DNA of 64,000 nucleotides from Rhizobium sp. C1. GTDB lineage: Bacteria > Pseudomonadota > Alphaproteobacteria > Rhizobiales > Rhizobiaceae. The position numbers and the translations under genes were made by a program. The stretch lies in assembly GCF_021026335.1 (NCBI RefSeq), contig NZ_JAJNCY010000006.1, positions 1 to 64,000 on the forward strand, given 5' to 3'. The notes under the pieces are model-generated. The model searched no databases. It saw only the letters and a list, made by a program, of their open reading frames with translations, and had not been told where the DNA came from. Positions 17,691 through 26,288 of this stretch are shown one piece after another; position 1 is the first letter of the stretch; every line of letters starts with the position of its first letter.

Positions 17691-18784
17691 ATCACCGAGC
17701 CCGCGCCGCAGATGAGGCGCACCGGCGCAAGGAAAGAGCGCATCACGCGGTAGAAGTCCTGCGCGGTTCGCGCCTTGCCGATGAACCGATCGACCATCAG
17801 CATGTTGCCATGCAGCCCGCGGCGGATGTCGGGTTGCTGCGGACCGGCATAATAGGGCTGGAAAAGCCGCGCATGCCGGCCGCCTTCCCAGACCCGGAAC
17901 GCCGCGTCGTAGGCCTCGCATTTCGCGGCGAAAAGCTCTTCATCCGTTTCCAGCAGGCAGTCGATCATTGCGGCGCGGACGAAAGCCTCTTCCGCTCCCG
18001 GACCCCAGGGCGCGCCCATTTCCATGAAAACCGCGTTCTGGACTTCGGCGATCCCGGCCGTTTCACCGATGCCGGCATGGAAGGGAAAGCCGGGCGTCGG
18101 AATGCCGGCATGGTCATAGGAAAAGCGCTGCTTGGCGATGACCGACATCGGCCGCTCGCAAAGTGCAATCTCGTTGGCCAGAAACACCGTCCGCGCCGCC
18201 CATTCCGTCGCGGGCAGCGGCGAGGTGCGCCCAGAAGCTGTGAGGCTTTCTGTTATGGTAAGTGCTAGCTGACGTTTGAGCGCGCCGTGATAAAGCCCGA
18301 AGGGCATGCGGGGAATGTTGAGACTGTTCTCCCACATGAAGAAAGCCTTCAACATCGCTGTCTTGTCGATATTGATGATGCCATACTGACTGGGGACGCC
18401 GATGGAAAAGCGCCGGTCAGGCGGGTCGGCTGCGTCAATCTGCAAGGTGTGCCAGGCGAGCGCATCAGCGGCAGGATTGGCCGTTTCCACAAAGTCGACC
18501 ATGATGGACAGCTCCGCCTCCAGCATGTCCTCGGCCTTGACCAGGCACACCCAGTCGCCGCGCGAACCCGTTACCAGCGCAGACCACATGGCCTGTTGCG
18601 GTGTTCCTTCGGGCATGGCTGGCAGGCGTGTCAGCCGGGCATCTTCAATGGCTGGCGCATCGCCGCCGTCGAAGATGACGACTTCAAGATCGAGCGCCGC
18701 ATCGACAAGAAGATTGCCGACAAGCGTTGCAAGGCCGCTTGGGGCGGCATCTGACGGGGGGATGAGAACGGACAGGCGAGGCAT
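17687..18784 (-). CDS. Glycosyltransferase-like protein, GT2 relative with degenerate active site
   Basis: A 365-residue protein starting MPRLSVLIPPSD, the form of a GT2 first strand. The position of the DxD motif reads VCLVKAEDMLEAEL instead of SIIGDDDFVDPEV. The C-terminal region shares a spaced pattern with the 12626-13819 protein: EAFVRAAMIDC versus ENFVRSCALDC, and AFRVWEGGRHARLFQPYY versus CIRAWKGGRFLKAFSPTF. The two are therefore probably diverged paralogues. It may have lost catalysis or changed metal use. ATG 18784 is chosen because the fold begins there. Confidence 0.65.
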   Translation of the reverse strand: MPRLSVLIPPSDAAPSGLATLVGNLLVDAALDLEVVIFDGGDAPAIEDARLTRLPAMPEGTPQQAMWSALVTGSRGDWVCLVKAEDMLEAELSIMVDFVETANPAADALAWHTLQIDAADPPDRRFSIGVPSQYGIINIDKTAMLKAFFMWENSLNIPRMPFGLYHGALKRQLALTITESLTASGRTSPLPATEWAARTVFLANEIALCERPMSVIAKQRFSYDHAGIPTPGFPFHAGIGETAGIAEVQNAVFMEMGAPWGPGAEEAFVRAAMIDCLLETDEELFAAKCEAYDAAFRVWEGGRHARLFQPYYAGPQQPDIRRGLHGNMLMVDRFIGKARTAQDFYRVMRSFLAPVRLICGAGSVI

Positions 18785-18943
18785 GGGCGTCTCCGCGCCG
18801 GGCATCGATGGATATAGGGGCCCGGAACCGCTCAGGCGCGCGTCAGGCAGGGTAGGGTGCGGTCCTGTCCCAAGCTTCGGCGCGCGCCCAAGCATCCCCT
18901 GTCTAAGTCGGTTAGCTTGAGCGAAACTAACGACCGAACCGTT

Positions 18944-19276
18944 CTAGGCTGCCGCCTGCCTTGCAAGCTGGTAAAGCATGCTGGATCGATTGCCGGAGGC
19001 GCAATAGCCGAGAATTTTGCCCTTTTCCGCGCGCAGCAGGGCTTTCAGGGTCGAGGCATGTTGCATCGGCACGCTGCCGCCAGCGACCGGAAGATAATAG
19101 GCCTTCATGCCAAGCGCCTTGGCAGCGGCCTCGATCTCGGCAAACGGCGTCTGGCCGAAGCCTTCCCCATCGGGCCGCATGCAGCAGACCGCGGAGAACC
19201 CGGCGTCTTTCAGGGCGGCAAGTTGCTCGGCCGAAATCTGCCCGGAGACGAAGTAATTGGTGTCGATCTGATGCAT
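18944..19276 (-). CDS. Blh-like DUF442/TIGR01244-family phosphatase-fold protein
   Basis: A 110-residue protein of the TIGR01244 family (N-terminal domain of beta-lactamase-hydrolase-like proteins). The protein-tyrosine-phosphatase-like loop reads GYCASGNRSSMLY, with Cys and Arg in place. In alphaproteobacteria such domains are linked to sulfide or persulfide metabolism. The start at 19276 (MHQIDTNYFVSGQISAEQ) follows a GGAAAAAG purine stretch. A longer frame upstream is open but atypical. Confidence 0.75.
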   Translation of the reverse strand: MHQIDTNYFVSGQISAEQLAALKDAGFSAVCCMRPDGEGFGQTPFAEIEAAAKALGMKAYYLPVAGGSVPMQHASTLKALLRAEKGKILGYCASGNRSSMLYQLARQAAA

Positions 19277-19555
19277 GGACGGACTTTTTCCTTTCTGGAG
19301 GAGCGTGGCGAAGATTCGGCTCAAGAGGCCGGATCGGGTTTGCGGCGGCTGTGGGGGCATCGGTCAGAACTTTCGAACAGGTTGCTGCCTTAAATATATA
19401 TAATAAATTATATCTTTTTCAAGATCCATGTGCGGCAACAAGTGTCGGCCGCAGGCGCCGGCCGCAGAGCCCGCTCGCGCCGGGCAAGATTGCTGTTGCG
19501 CCGGGTTTTGCAGCCGTTATCGTGCCTTCCAGTCGAATCGAGCGCGGGGAAAAAC
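19277..19555. other. Intergenic region between the DUF442 gene and galE
   Basis: A 279-bp divergent promoter region. It contains a marked AT-rich island at about 19391-19418 (ATATATATAATAAATTATAT) in otherwise GC-rich sequence, which probably holds the galE promoter. No further gene is seen. Confidence 0.4.
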
Positions 19556-20548
19556 ATGGCGGTTCTGGTTACAGGCGGGGCAGGCTATATCGGCAGCCAT
19601 ATGGTCTGGGCATTGGTGGACGCCAATGAAGATGTCGTCGTGATCGACCGCCTGTCGACCGGCCACCGCTGGGCGATCGCGCCGGAGGCGAAATTCTACG
19701 AAGGTGACATCGCCGACACGATGCTGCTCGACCGCATCGCTGCCGAAAATTCCATCGACGCCGTCATTCATTTCGCCGGCTCCATCGTGGTGCCGGACTC
19801 CGTCAGCGACCCGCTCGGCTATTACGAGAACAACACCGTCAAATCGCGCGCCCTGATCGCCTGGGCAGTCAAGACCGGCGTGAAGCACTTCGTCTTCTCC
19901 TCCACCGCCGCCGTGTACGGGACGCCCGATGGCTCCGACCCGGTCTCGGAAACCGCACGGCTTTCGCCAGAATCACCCTATGGCAGTTCCAAGCTGATGA
20001 CCGAAATCATGCTGCGCGACACCGCTGCAGCGCATGATTTCATCTATACCGCCTTGCGCTATTTCAACGTCGCCGGGGCCGATCCGAAGGGCCGCACCGG
20101 TCAGTCGACGCCCGGCGCTACGCATCTTATCAAGGTCGCAAGCCAGGTCGTGACCGGTCTGCGCGAGAAGATCGACGTCTTCGGCACCGACTATCCGACG
20201 CCCGACGGCACCTGTGTGCGCGATTATATCCATGTGACGGATCTGGCGAATGCTCACCTTAAGGCGCTGCAGCGCATGCGTGACGGCGGTGGTTCGCTTG
20301 TCGCCAATTGCGGCTATGGGCGGGGCTTCTCGGTTCTGGAGGTGCTCGACACCATGAAGAAGGTGGTGGGCCGCGATTTTAACATCGGTTTCGGCCCGCG
20401 CAGGGCAGGCGATGCGGTGCTGATCGTCGCCAATCCGGCGGTCGCCAAGCGCGAACTCGGCTGGCAGCCGGTGCATGACAATCTCGAGGAAATCATCTCC
20501 TCCGCGCTCGCCTGGGAAGAGCATCTGCGGCGGAAGAATTCGTATTGA
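19556..20548 (+). CDS. galE: UDP-glucose 4-epimerase
   Basis: A 330-residue extended SDR interconverting UDP-glucose and UDP-galactose. MAVLVTGGAGYIGSHMVW is the NAD-binding start, VFSSTAAVYGTP carries the catalytic Ser, and ESPYGSSKLMTE the YxxxK pair. It also has RYFNVAGADPKGRTGQ, typical of GalE. ATG 19556 sits after GCGGGGA. It supplies galactose for surface polysaccharide and so fits with the preceding glycan cluster. Confidence 0.92.
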   Translation: MAVLVTGGAGYIGSHMVWALVDANEDVVVIDRLSTGHRWAIAPEAKFYEGDIADTMLLDRIAAENSIDAVIHFAGSIVVPDSVSDPLGYYENNTVKSRALIAWAVKTGVKHFVFSSTAAVYGTPDGSDPVSETARLSPESPYGSSKLMTEIMLRDTAAAHDFIYTALRYFNVAGADPKGRTGQSTPGATHLIKVASQVVTGLREKIDVFGTDYPTPDGTCVRDYIHVTDLANAHLKALQRMRDGGGSLVANCGYGRGFSVLEVLDTMKKVVGRDFNIGFGPRRAGDAVLIVANPAVAKRELGWQPVHDNLEEIISSALAWEEHLRRKNSY

Positions 20549-20568
20549 GCTGAGGCCTGCCGCCTTGC

Positions 20569-20594
20569 AGTCCTCTCCCGCAAGGAGAGAGGAA
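20569..20594. repeat. Short hairpin between galE and nudC
   Basis: CCTCTCC-CGCAA-GGAGAGG forms a short palindrome in the 52-bp convergent gap. It may serve as a bidirectional terminator or be a small relative of the G/C-run repeats. Confidence 0.4.
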
Positions 20595-20600
20595 GCGGGC

Positions 20601-21563
20601 TTACGCCTCCGGCCAGTCCAGCCAGTCCCGCATCAGCCGATGCGCGATCGCGCCCTTTGGCGGGGCCGAACCCGGCTCGCCCAGTGTCCGCTGCAACATC
20701 GCTTCCGTCTCTTCACGGGTGAACCAGCGGCAATCCGCCAGCTCCTTCTCATCGAAGATGATGTCGCGGCTTTCCGCCCGACCGAAACAGCCGATCATCA
20801 GCGAATGCGGCACCGGCCAGGGCTGCGACGCATAGATGCGAATCTGCCCGACCGTGATGCCGGCCTCCTCTAAGGTCTCGCGGCGCACGGCATTCTCGAT
20901 CGTTTCGCCGGGTTCTACAAAGCCCGCGAGGCAGGAATACATGCCCTCCGGGAACTGTACATTGCGCCCGAGCAGGCAGCGGTCGTTCTCCTCATCTATC
21001 ACCAGCATGATGACGACGGGATCGGTGCGCGGGAACAGCATATTGCCGCAAGCCTCGCACACCCGCTTGTAGCCGCCGGCCTTGGCGATGGTCGCGCCGC
21101 CGCATTTGCCGCAGAAGCGATGCGTTGTGTTCCAGTGGACGAGCGAGAACGCCTGCGCGGCTTCGCCCAGCATCGCGCCTTCGAGAATATTCTCGCGATA
21201 GATGCCGCGCGCGCTCGCCGCCTTGTAAAGCTCCGGGAGGTTTTCCGGATCGATCCTCACGGGCATGGCGATGCGCGGCTCGCCAGTCTCGCGGTGGCCG
21301 AGCAGCACGGCATTGTCCGGATCGGGATCGAGCGCGGCGAGTTCATAAGGCGCGAACAGCGGATCGAGCACCTGTCGATCATGTTTCAGGATCATGCGCC
21401 CGTCGGCAATGGCGTAGCAATGCACACCTTCGGTCGCGAAGGCCTTTTCCAGACAGTCGTCGGTGCGATTTTCGGTATCGCGCACCAGCGCGTTCTCAGA
21501 AAAGGCTGTAAGGCTCGAGGGCTCGGCATGCGGGGCAGCGAGATCGAAGATCGGACTTTTCAT
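20601..21563 (-). CDS. nudC: NADH pyrophosphatase (NudC)
   Basis: A 320-residue Nudix hydrolase cleaving NAD(H), also able to remove NAD caps from RNA in this family. The zinc ribbon is CGKCGG and CEACGN. The Nudix box is GFVEPGETIENAVRRETLEEAG. The NudC-specific SQPWPVPHSLMIG follows it. Its start overlaps the HIT gene stop by four bases (ATGA). Confidence 0.93.
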   Translation of the reverse strand: MKSPIFDLAAPHAEPSSLTAFSENALVRDTENRTDDCLEKAFATEGVHCYAIADGRMILKHDRQVLDPLFAPYELAALDPDPDNAVLLGHRETGEPRIAMPVRIDPENLPELYKAASARGIYRENILEGAMLGEAAQAFSLVHWNTTHRFCGKCGGATIAKAGGYKRVCEACGNMLFPRTDPVVIMLVIDEENDRCLLGRNVQFPEGMYSCLAGFVEPGETIENAVRRETLEEAGITVGQIRIYASQPWPVPHSLMIGCFGRAESRDIIFDEKELADCRWFTREETEAMLQRTLGEPGSAPPKGAIAHRLMRDWLDWPEA

Positions 21564-21970
21564 GTGCTGAGTGCCTTCATGATGCTATCGGCCAGGCGCT
21601 TGCGCACCTCGTCTTCATAGGGAGCGGCCTCGCCGTGGCCCCAGATCGGGCCCGGCCAGTTGGCGTCGCCCTCGTTGCGCGCCACGACATGCACATGAAG
21701 CTGTCGCACGATATTGCCGATGGCCGCGACATTGATCTTGGTGCACCGCGTTACGCTCTTCAGCGCGCTGGCGACCAGGTTCGTTTCGAAGGTGAGCATC
21801 GTCTGGTCGAGCGGCGTGAGTTCGAAAATCTCCGAAATATCCGGCCGCTGTGGGATCAGCGTCAGCCACGGCCAGCGGCTGTCGTCGACAAGTCGCAGCT
21901 GGCAAAGGCCGAGATTGGCAATCAGCGTCGCATTGCGCGTCAGCCGCATATCGGGTTCGAATCGCTCCAA
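21560..21970 (-). CDS. HIT-family protein
   Basis: A 136-residue histidine-triad-fold nucleotide hydrolase or transferase. The active-site segment reads RQLHVHVVARNEGD, a variant HxHxH triad. RWPWLTLIPQRPDI is typical of rhizobial members. The frame begins with TTG at 21970, preceded by GGGAGA at a good distance. The next ATG, seven codons in, has poorer spacing. First gene of a HIT-nudC operon. Confidence 0.8.
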   Translation of the reverse strand: MERFEPDMRLTRNATLIANLGLCQLRLVDDSRWPWLTLIPQRPDISEIFELTPLDQTMLTFETNLVASALKSVTRCTKINVAAIGNIVRQLHVHVVARNEGDANWPGPIWGHGEAAPYEDEVRKRLADSIMKALST

Positions 21971-22068
21971 GCCTGCTCTCCCGTCACTCTACTGATCTTT
22001 TGGCTTGAATGTATGCGTGAATTGCGGCGACCATCAAGCACGGTCATGGGGGTTTTTTCGTCATTCTG

Positions 22069-22098
22069 CTTGCATTTCGAATGAAGATTGCCGATATG
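22069..22098 (+). promoter_or_regulatory. Candidate promoter of the SRP RNA
   Basis: CTTGCA (22069-22074) and CGATAT (22092-22097) are separated by 17 bases. They would start transcription close to 22105, exactly where the SRP RNA helix begins. Confidence 0.5.
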
Positions 22099-22103
22099 GA
22101 GGT

Positions 22104-22203
22104 CGGGAGGCTGGTGGTGGACGGACCACTCGCCAACCGGGTCAGGTCCGGAAGGAAGCAGCCCTAACGAGTTCAGGCACGGGTCATCGTGCTGGCCTCC
22201 CAC
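22104..22203 (+). ncRNA. ffs: Bacterial small signal recognition particle RNA (4.5S-like)
   Basis: The roughly 100-nt hairpin RNA of the signal recognition particle. The hallmark apical block GGTCAGGTCCGGAAGGAAGC, at about 22139-22158, is the conserved Ffh-binding loop. The terminal helix pairs GGGAGGC (22105-22111) with GCCTCCC (22195-22201). Its position immediately upstream of dnaX is the usual arrangement in Rhizobiales. Confidence 0.93.
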
Positions 22204-22255
22204 CTCTCTTTCTACGGAAGCCCGGTTGCCGGGCGAAATCAAAAGGCAACGGGCC

Positions 22256-24136
22256 ATGAGCGGCAGCGACAAGGACATTGCGGAGCAGACTGGCTACCGG
22301 GTCCTCGCGCGCAAATATCGTCCCAAGGATTTCAACGACTTGATGGTCGGCCAGGAGCCGATGGTCAAGACTCTGACGAATGCGTTCGAAAGCGGACGCA
22401 TCGCCCAGGCCTATATGCTGACCGGCGTTCGCGGGGTCGGCAAGACGACCACCGCCCGCATCCTCGCCCGCGCGCTCAACTACAAGACCGACACGATCGA
22501 CAAGCCGACCATCGAGCTGAAGGAACTCGGCATCCATTGCCAGGCGATCATGGAGGGCCGCCATCTCGACGTTGTCGAAATGGACGCCGCGTCGCATACA
22601 GGTATCGACGATATCCGCGAGATTATCGAGCAGGTGCGCTATCGCCCCGTTTCGGCGCGCTACAAGGTCTACATCATCGACGAAGTGCACATGCTTTCCA
22701 CGCAGGCCTTCAACGGCCTCTTGAAGACGCTTGAAGAGCCGCCGGAGCATGTGAAGTTCATCTTCGCGACGACCGAAATCCGTAAGGTTCCGATTACGGT
22801 TCTGTCGCGCTGCCAGCGTTTCGACCTGCGCCGCATTTCGGCTGCCGACCTCGTCCATCTCTTCTCCACCGTTGCGGGCAAGGAAGGCATCGAAGCCGAG
22901 CCGGAAGCGCTGGCGATGATCGCACGTGCGGCCGAAGGCTCCGCCCGTGACGGCCTGTCGCTGATGGATCAGGCGATTGCCCATGGCGGCGGCGCGGTGA
23001 TTGCCGAACAGGTCCGCACCATGCTGGGCCTCGCCGACCGCGCCCGCGTGGTCGATCTTTTCGAGACGCTGGCGCGTGGCGACGCAGCGGCAGCCCTGAC
23101 CGAATTTGCCGGCCAGTATGAGGCGGGTGCCAATCCGGTCGCCGTGCTCAACGATCTCGCCGATTTCACCCATCTGGTCACGCGCTTCAAGTTTGCACCG
23201 GCCTCCGCCGAAGACCCGTCGCTGAGCGAAGCCGAGCGGACGCGCGGCGCGGAATTTTCGAAGACACTTGCCGTCTCCACGCTCTCGCGCATCTGGCAGA
23301 TGCTGCTCAAGGGCATCCCGGAAACGGAAAGCGCCGCGCGCCAGCAGGCCGCAGCAGAAATGGTGCTGATCCGCATCGCGCATGCCGCCAATCTTCCCTC
23401 GCCGGAAGAGGCCGCGCGCCGACTCGCCGACTACGCAAACGGCAGTGCCGTCGATGCGCCTTCAGCGCCGCGTCCGAATGGCGGCGGCGGTGCATCCATG
23501 TCGGGTAGCGGCAATGTGAATGCCGTCGGCCAGTCCATGAGCCCGCGCGGCTCGACGGGTGGCGCAACGGCCATGCTGCGCGCCGTGCCGAAAGCCGATC
23601 CGGTCACGACACCGCAGGCGGCCGCCGACACCCAACCCGTAGAAGCGCCGCGCAGTGAAGAACGCGCCGCGCCTGAAATGCTGGTGAAGGTCGGCTCGCT
23701 CAAGGATATTGTCGAACTCTGCTCCAAGAACCGCGAGCCTGTCTTGCGCACGCTGCTCCGCCAGCATGTGCATTTCGTGCGCATGGAGCCGGGCAAGCTG
23801 GAAATTCGCCTGGGTTCGGATGCTCCGCGCTCGCTGGTCAACGACCTGCAGACCCGTCTCGAAAAATGGACCGGCATCCGCTGGCTCGTGATCCTCTCGC
23901 GCGACGAGGGCGAGCCGACGCTCGTCCAGCAGGAGGCGATGGATAAGGAAACCCGGCTTCTGGACGCCCGCTCCGATCCTGATATCGCGGCCATTCTTGA
24001 GCGCTTTCCCGGTGCCAGGATCATGGACGTGCGCGTGCGCAAGGATGAGGCGGACGACGAGGAAGACAAGCCGGCACCGGCCGCAGCCGTTACCGAAGAG
24101 GGCGATGTGCTCCCCGGCGACGACGTCGAATTTTAA
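22256..24136 (+). CDS. dnaX: DNA polymerase III subunits gamma/tau
   Basis: The 626-residue clamp-loader ATPase. RVLARKYRPKDFNDLMVGQEP opens the protein. GVRGVGKTTTARILARAL is the P-loop, YIIDEVHMLSTQAFNGLLKTLEEPP contains Walker B, and LSRCQRFDLRR is the SRC motif. The C-terminal tau-like part (about residues 400-626) is low-complexity and then folded. The region that binds zinc in E. coli keeps only one cysteine (GIHCQAIMEGRH). ATG 22256 is the family start. It is followed by ybaB. Confidence 0.95.
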   Translation: MSGSDKDIAEQTGYRVLARKYRPKDFNDLMVGQEPMVKTLTNAFESGRIAQAYMLTGVRGVGKTTTARILARALNYKTDTIDKPTIELKELGIHCQAIMEGRHLDVVEMDAASHTGIDDIREIIEQVRYRPVSARYKVYIIDEVHMLSTQAFNGLLKTLEEPPEHVKFIFATTEIRKVPITVLSRCQRFDLRRISAADLVHLFSTVAGKEGIEAEPEALAMIARAAEGSARDGLSLMDQAIAHGGGAVIAEQVRTMLGLADRARVVDLFETLARGDAAAALTEFAGQYEAGANPVAVLNDLADFTHLVTRFKFAPASAEDPSLSEAERTRGAEFSKTLAVSTLSRIWQMLLKGIPETESAARQQAAAEMVLIRIAHAANLPSPEEAARRLADYANGSAVDAPSAPRPNGGGGASMSGSGNVNAVGQSMSPRGSTGGATAMLRAVPKADPVTTPQAAADTQPVEAPRSEERAAPEMLVKVGSLKDIVELCSKNREPVLRTLLRQHVHFVRMEPGKLEIRLGSDAPRSLVNDLQTRLEKWTGIRWLVILSRDEGEPTLVQQEAMDKETRLLDARSDPDIAAILERFPGARIMDVRVRKDEADDEEDKPAPAAAVTEEGDVLPGDDVEF

Positions 24137-24140
24137 CCGA

Positions 24141-24244
24141 GCAATTCGAGAAAAGTGCGAAGCGGTTTCGTCCGGAAATTGCGACAACAAAGCAATTCCA
24201 GAAAAAGTGCAAAGCGGTTTTTCGTATGGAAATTGCGACAACAA
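24141..24244. repeat. Two tandem copies of a ~50-bp palindromic repeat
   Basis: Copy 1 (24141-24190) and copy 2 (24192-24244) share GCAATTC, AGAAAA, GTGC, AAGCGGTTT and GGAAATTGCGACAACAA. Each copy is itself weakly palindromic (CAATTC to GAAATTG). Elements of this type are scattered through Rhizobiaceae intergenic DNA. A related single copy may lie near 62554-62586. The pair fills most of the dnaX-ybaB gap. Confidence 0.75.
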
Positions 24245-24260
24245 GAACAAGGAGCTGACG

Positions 24261-24584
24261 ATGCGCGACATCATGGGCATGATGGGCAAGGTCAAGGAAA
24301 TGCAGTCCAAGATGGAAAAGGTCCAGGCTGAGATCGCTGCCATGGACATCGAAGGCCAGGCCGGCGGCGGCATGGTCACGGTCCATCTCGACGGCAAGGG
24401 CGTCATGACATCGATCAAGATCGATCCGTCCATGTTCAAGGAAGACGACGTCGAAATCCTCGAAGACCTGATTGTCGCCGCCCACAAGGCTGCCAAGGAC
24501 AAGGGCGAAGCCGAGGCCCAAGCCAAGCTCGCCGAACTCACCGCCGGCATGCCGCTGCCGCCGGGGATGAAGTTCCCGTTCTGA
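24261..24584 (+). CDS. YbaB/EbfC-family nucleoid-associated protein
   Basis: A 107-residue DNA-binding nucleoid protein of the YbaB/EbfC family: MRDIMGMMGKVKEMQSKMEK helix, then GGGMVTVHLDGKGVMTSIKID strands and EDLIVAAHKAAKDKGE. AAGGAGCTGACG precedes ATG 24261. It is normally followed by recR in Rhizobiales, but recR is not present here. Confidence 0.93.
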   Translation: MRDIMGMMGKVKEMQSKMEKVQAEIAAMDIEGQAGGGMVTVHLDGKGVMTSIKIDPSMFKEDDVEILEDLIVAAHKAAKDKGEAEAQAKLAELTAGMPLPPGMKFPF

Positions 24585-24679
24585 GGCAGCGAGACGACCA
24601 GAATGGCAGGGCTGAGCCTGAAAGCTTTCCCTGCCGCCTCTTGCCATATAAGCTCTCCTGAAAATAAGCGGAGAGCAAC

Positions 24680-25267
24680 ATGAGTCAGACGAATCCAAAG
24701 GTCGATGCCTACCTGAAGCGCAATGAGCGCTGGCAGGCTGAAATGGCAGCGCTTCGTGCCTTGCTGCTCGAGTGCCCCTTGGTTGAGGATCTGAAATGGG
24801 GCGTGCCCTGCTACACGCTCGACGGTAAGAATGTCGTTCTGATCCATGTCTTCAAGGACTATTGCGCGCTGCTCTTTCACAAGGGCGCGCTGATGAAGGA
24901 CCCTGACGGTGTCCTCATTCAGCAGACCGAAAACGTCCAGTCTGCCCGCCAGATCCGCTTCACAGGTGTCGATGAAATCCAGCGCATGCAGAACCTGATC
25001 AAGAGCTATGTCCACGAAGCGATCGAAGTGGAGAAGGCCGGGCTCAAGGTGGTTCACAAATCGGTATCGGCGTTCGCGGTTCCTGAAGAGTTTGGGACAG
25101 CGCTGGCAGGAGACGGCGCATTGAAGGCTGCCTTCGACGCGCTAACGCCCGGCCGGCAGCGAGCCTATCTGCTTCATTTTTCGTCGGCTAAGCAATCGGC
25201 AACGCGGCAGGCTCGTATCGAGAAATGCCGTCCAAAGATCATGGAAGGGAAGGGGCTCGACGATTGA
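24680..25267 (+). CDS. YdeI/OmpD-associated-family protein (DUF1801 domain)
   Basis: A 195-residue protein with an N-terminal DUF1801-type domain (LLLECPLVEDLKWGVPCYTLDGKN, CALLFHKGALMKDP). The C-terminal YdeI tail is LTPGRQRAYLLHFSSAKQSATRQARIEKCRPKI. Function is poorly defined. The family has been associated with antimicrobial-peptide resistance in some bacteria. It stands alone after ybaB. Confidence 0.8.
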   Translation: MSQTNPKVDAYLKRNERWQAEMAALRALLLECPLVEDLKWGVPCYTLDGKNVVLIHVFKDYCALLFHKGALMKDPDGVLIQQTENVQSARQIRFTGVDEIQRMQNLIKSYVHEAIEVEKAGLKVVHKSVSAFAVPEEFGTALAGDGALKAAFDALTPGRQRAYLLHFSSAKQSATRQARIEKCRPKIMEGKGLDD

Positions 25268-25315
25268 GCGCCCGGTCTGTCGCACCCAAGCTGACGGTCT
25301 GGATTGAAAGCAGTC

Positions 25316-25729
25316 TCAGCCAAAGGTGAACAGGCAAAGCGAGGCGGCCTGACGCGTCGAATCGTCCCTGACGATATCGATGCGGGTAATGGCGCCATTG
25401 CTGCTGCTCACTTCGATCGTGCAGCTCTTGCGCTCGGCCTTGGCCTCGACTTTCGTCTTCAGCGGGTCGCCGATCGCTACACCGCTGACGCCGATGCCGA
25501 AGGAACGTTCATGGGCAGGCGTCACGTCGTCGCGGGTGACGCTCCACACCAGTTTGCCGGAAGACGTGCTGGATGGCTTGCCGAAGCGGCTCTCGAACTC
25601 CGCGACGGGCTTGCCTTGCCAGCGCTGGTTCAGATGCGCTTCCGCCTTCGGATTCTGCGCCGTCTGGCAAGCGGCAAGCAGCAGGCCAGAGAAGATGAAG
25701 GCCGAGGTCGTGAAGATCTTTTTCAGCAT
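25316..25729 (-). CDS. Small lipoprotein of unknown function
   Basis: A 137-residue protein with a lipoprotein signal: MLKKIFTTSAFIFSGLLLAAC, with the lipobox LAAC at Cys21. The mature part (WQGKPVAEFESRFGKPSST, then SCTIEVSSSNGAITRIDIVRDD) is reminiscent of small SmpA/OmlA-like rhizobial lipoproteins. No specific family is recognised. Confidence 0.7.
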   Translation of the reverse strand: MLKKIFTTSAFIFSGLLLAACQTAQNPKAEAHLNQRWQGKPVAEFESRFGKPSSTSSGKLVWSVTRDDVTPAHERSFGIGVSGVAIGDPLKTKVEAKAERKSCTIEVSSSNGAITRIDIVRDDSTRQAASLCLFTFG

Positions 25730-25818
25730 GTCTGGCTCCAGATGGGTGTATTCTCCGCATCGCTCCGAATCGCGCGTCTATACCTTAGCAGAAAGACTTC
25801 AGTTCGGTTCCGCGTTCG

Positions 25819-26253
25819 TCAGGCATCGACAAGCGCAGGACGCGACTTGCCCTTGGCTTCCACATGCCGCTTGAAATTGGTCAGGATAGCCTGCCATCCG
25901 TCGCGCTGCATTTCCTCCGGATGCTCGCTTTCTGGATCAAAGGCGACCGTGACGGTCACGCCTTCCGGATCTTCAACGAAATCCACCCGGGCATGACGGT
26001 CCCCGAAATCGTATTCGATGACGGCATAAGGCACGATGCGGGCGTAGGTGCCAGCAAAGTCGAAGCCCATGGATCCGTCTTTCGCCTCCATGCGCGAGGA
26101 AAAATGGCCGCCATTCGTCAGCTCGACTGTCGCATGGGTCGTGTGCCAGTCATCGGACGCGGCATTCCACGCCATGATGTCTTCCGGCGTCGTATACGCA
26201 TTCCACACCGTGGCGATATCGGCGACGATCTTGGTCTCCACTTTGATGGTCAT
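25819..26253 (-). CDS. SRPBCC-family (polyketide cyclase/AHSA1-like) protein
   Basis: A 144-residue START-like protein: MTIKVETKIVADIATVWNAY, then TPEDIMAWNAASDDWHTT and the C-terminal GWQAILTNFKRHVEAKG helix, which are classical for AHSA1/YndB-type proteins. The ligand is unknown. It lies 35 bp downstream of the deacetylase-like gene on the same strand and may be cotranscribed with it. Confidence 0.8.
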   Translation of the reverse strand: MTIKVETKIVADIATVWNAYTTPEDIMAWNAASDDWHTTHATVELTNGGHFSSRMEAKDGSMGFDFAGTYARIVPYAVIEYDFGDRHARVDFVEDPEGVTVTVAFDPESEHPEEMQRDGWQAILTNFKRHVEAKGKSRPALVDA

Positions 26254-26288
26254 GGCTCTCTCCCTTGAGTTTCCCCCGTCTAAACGCA

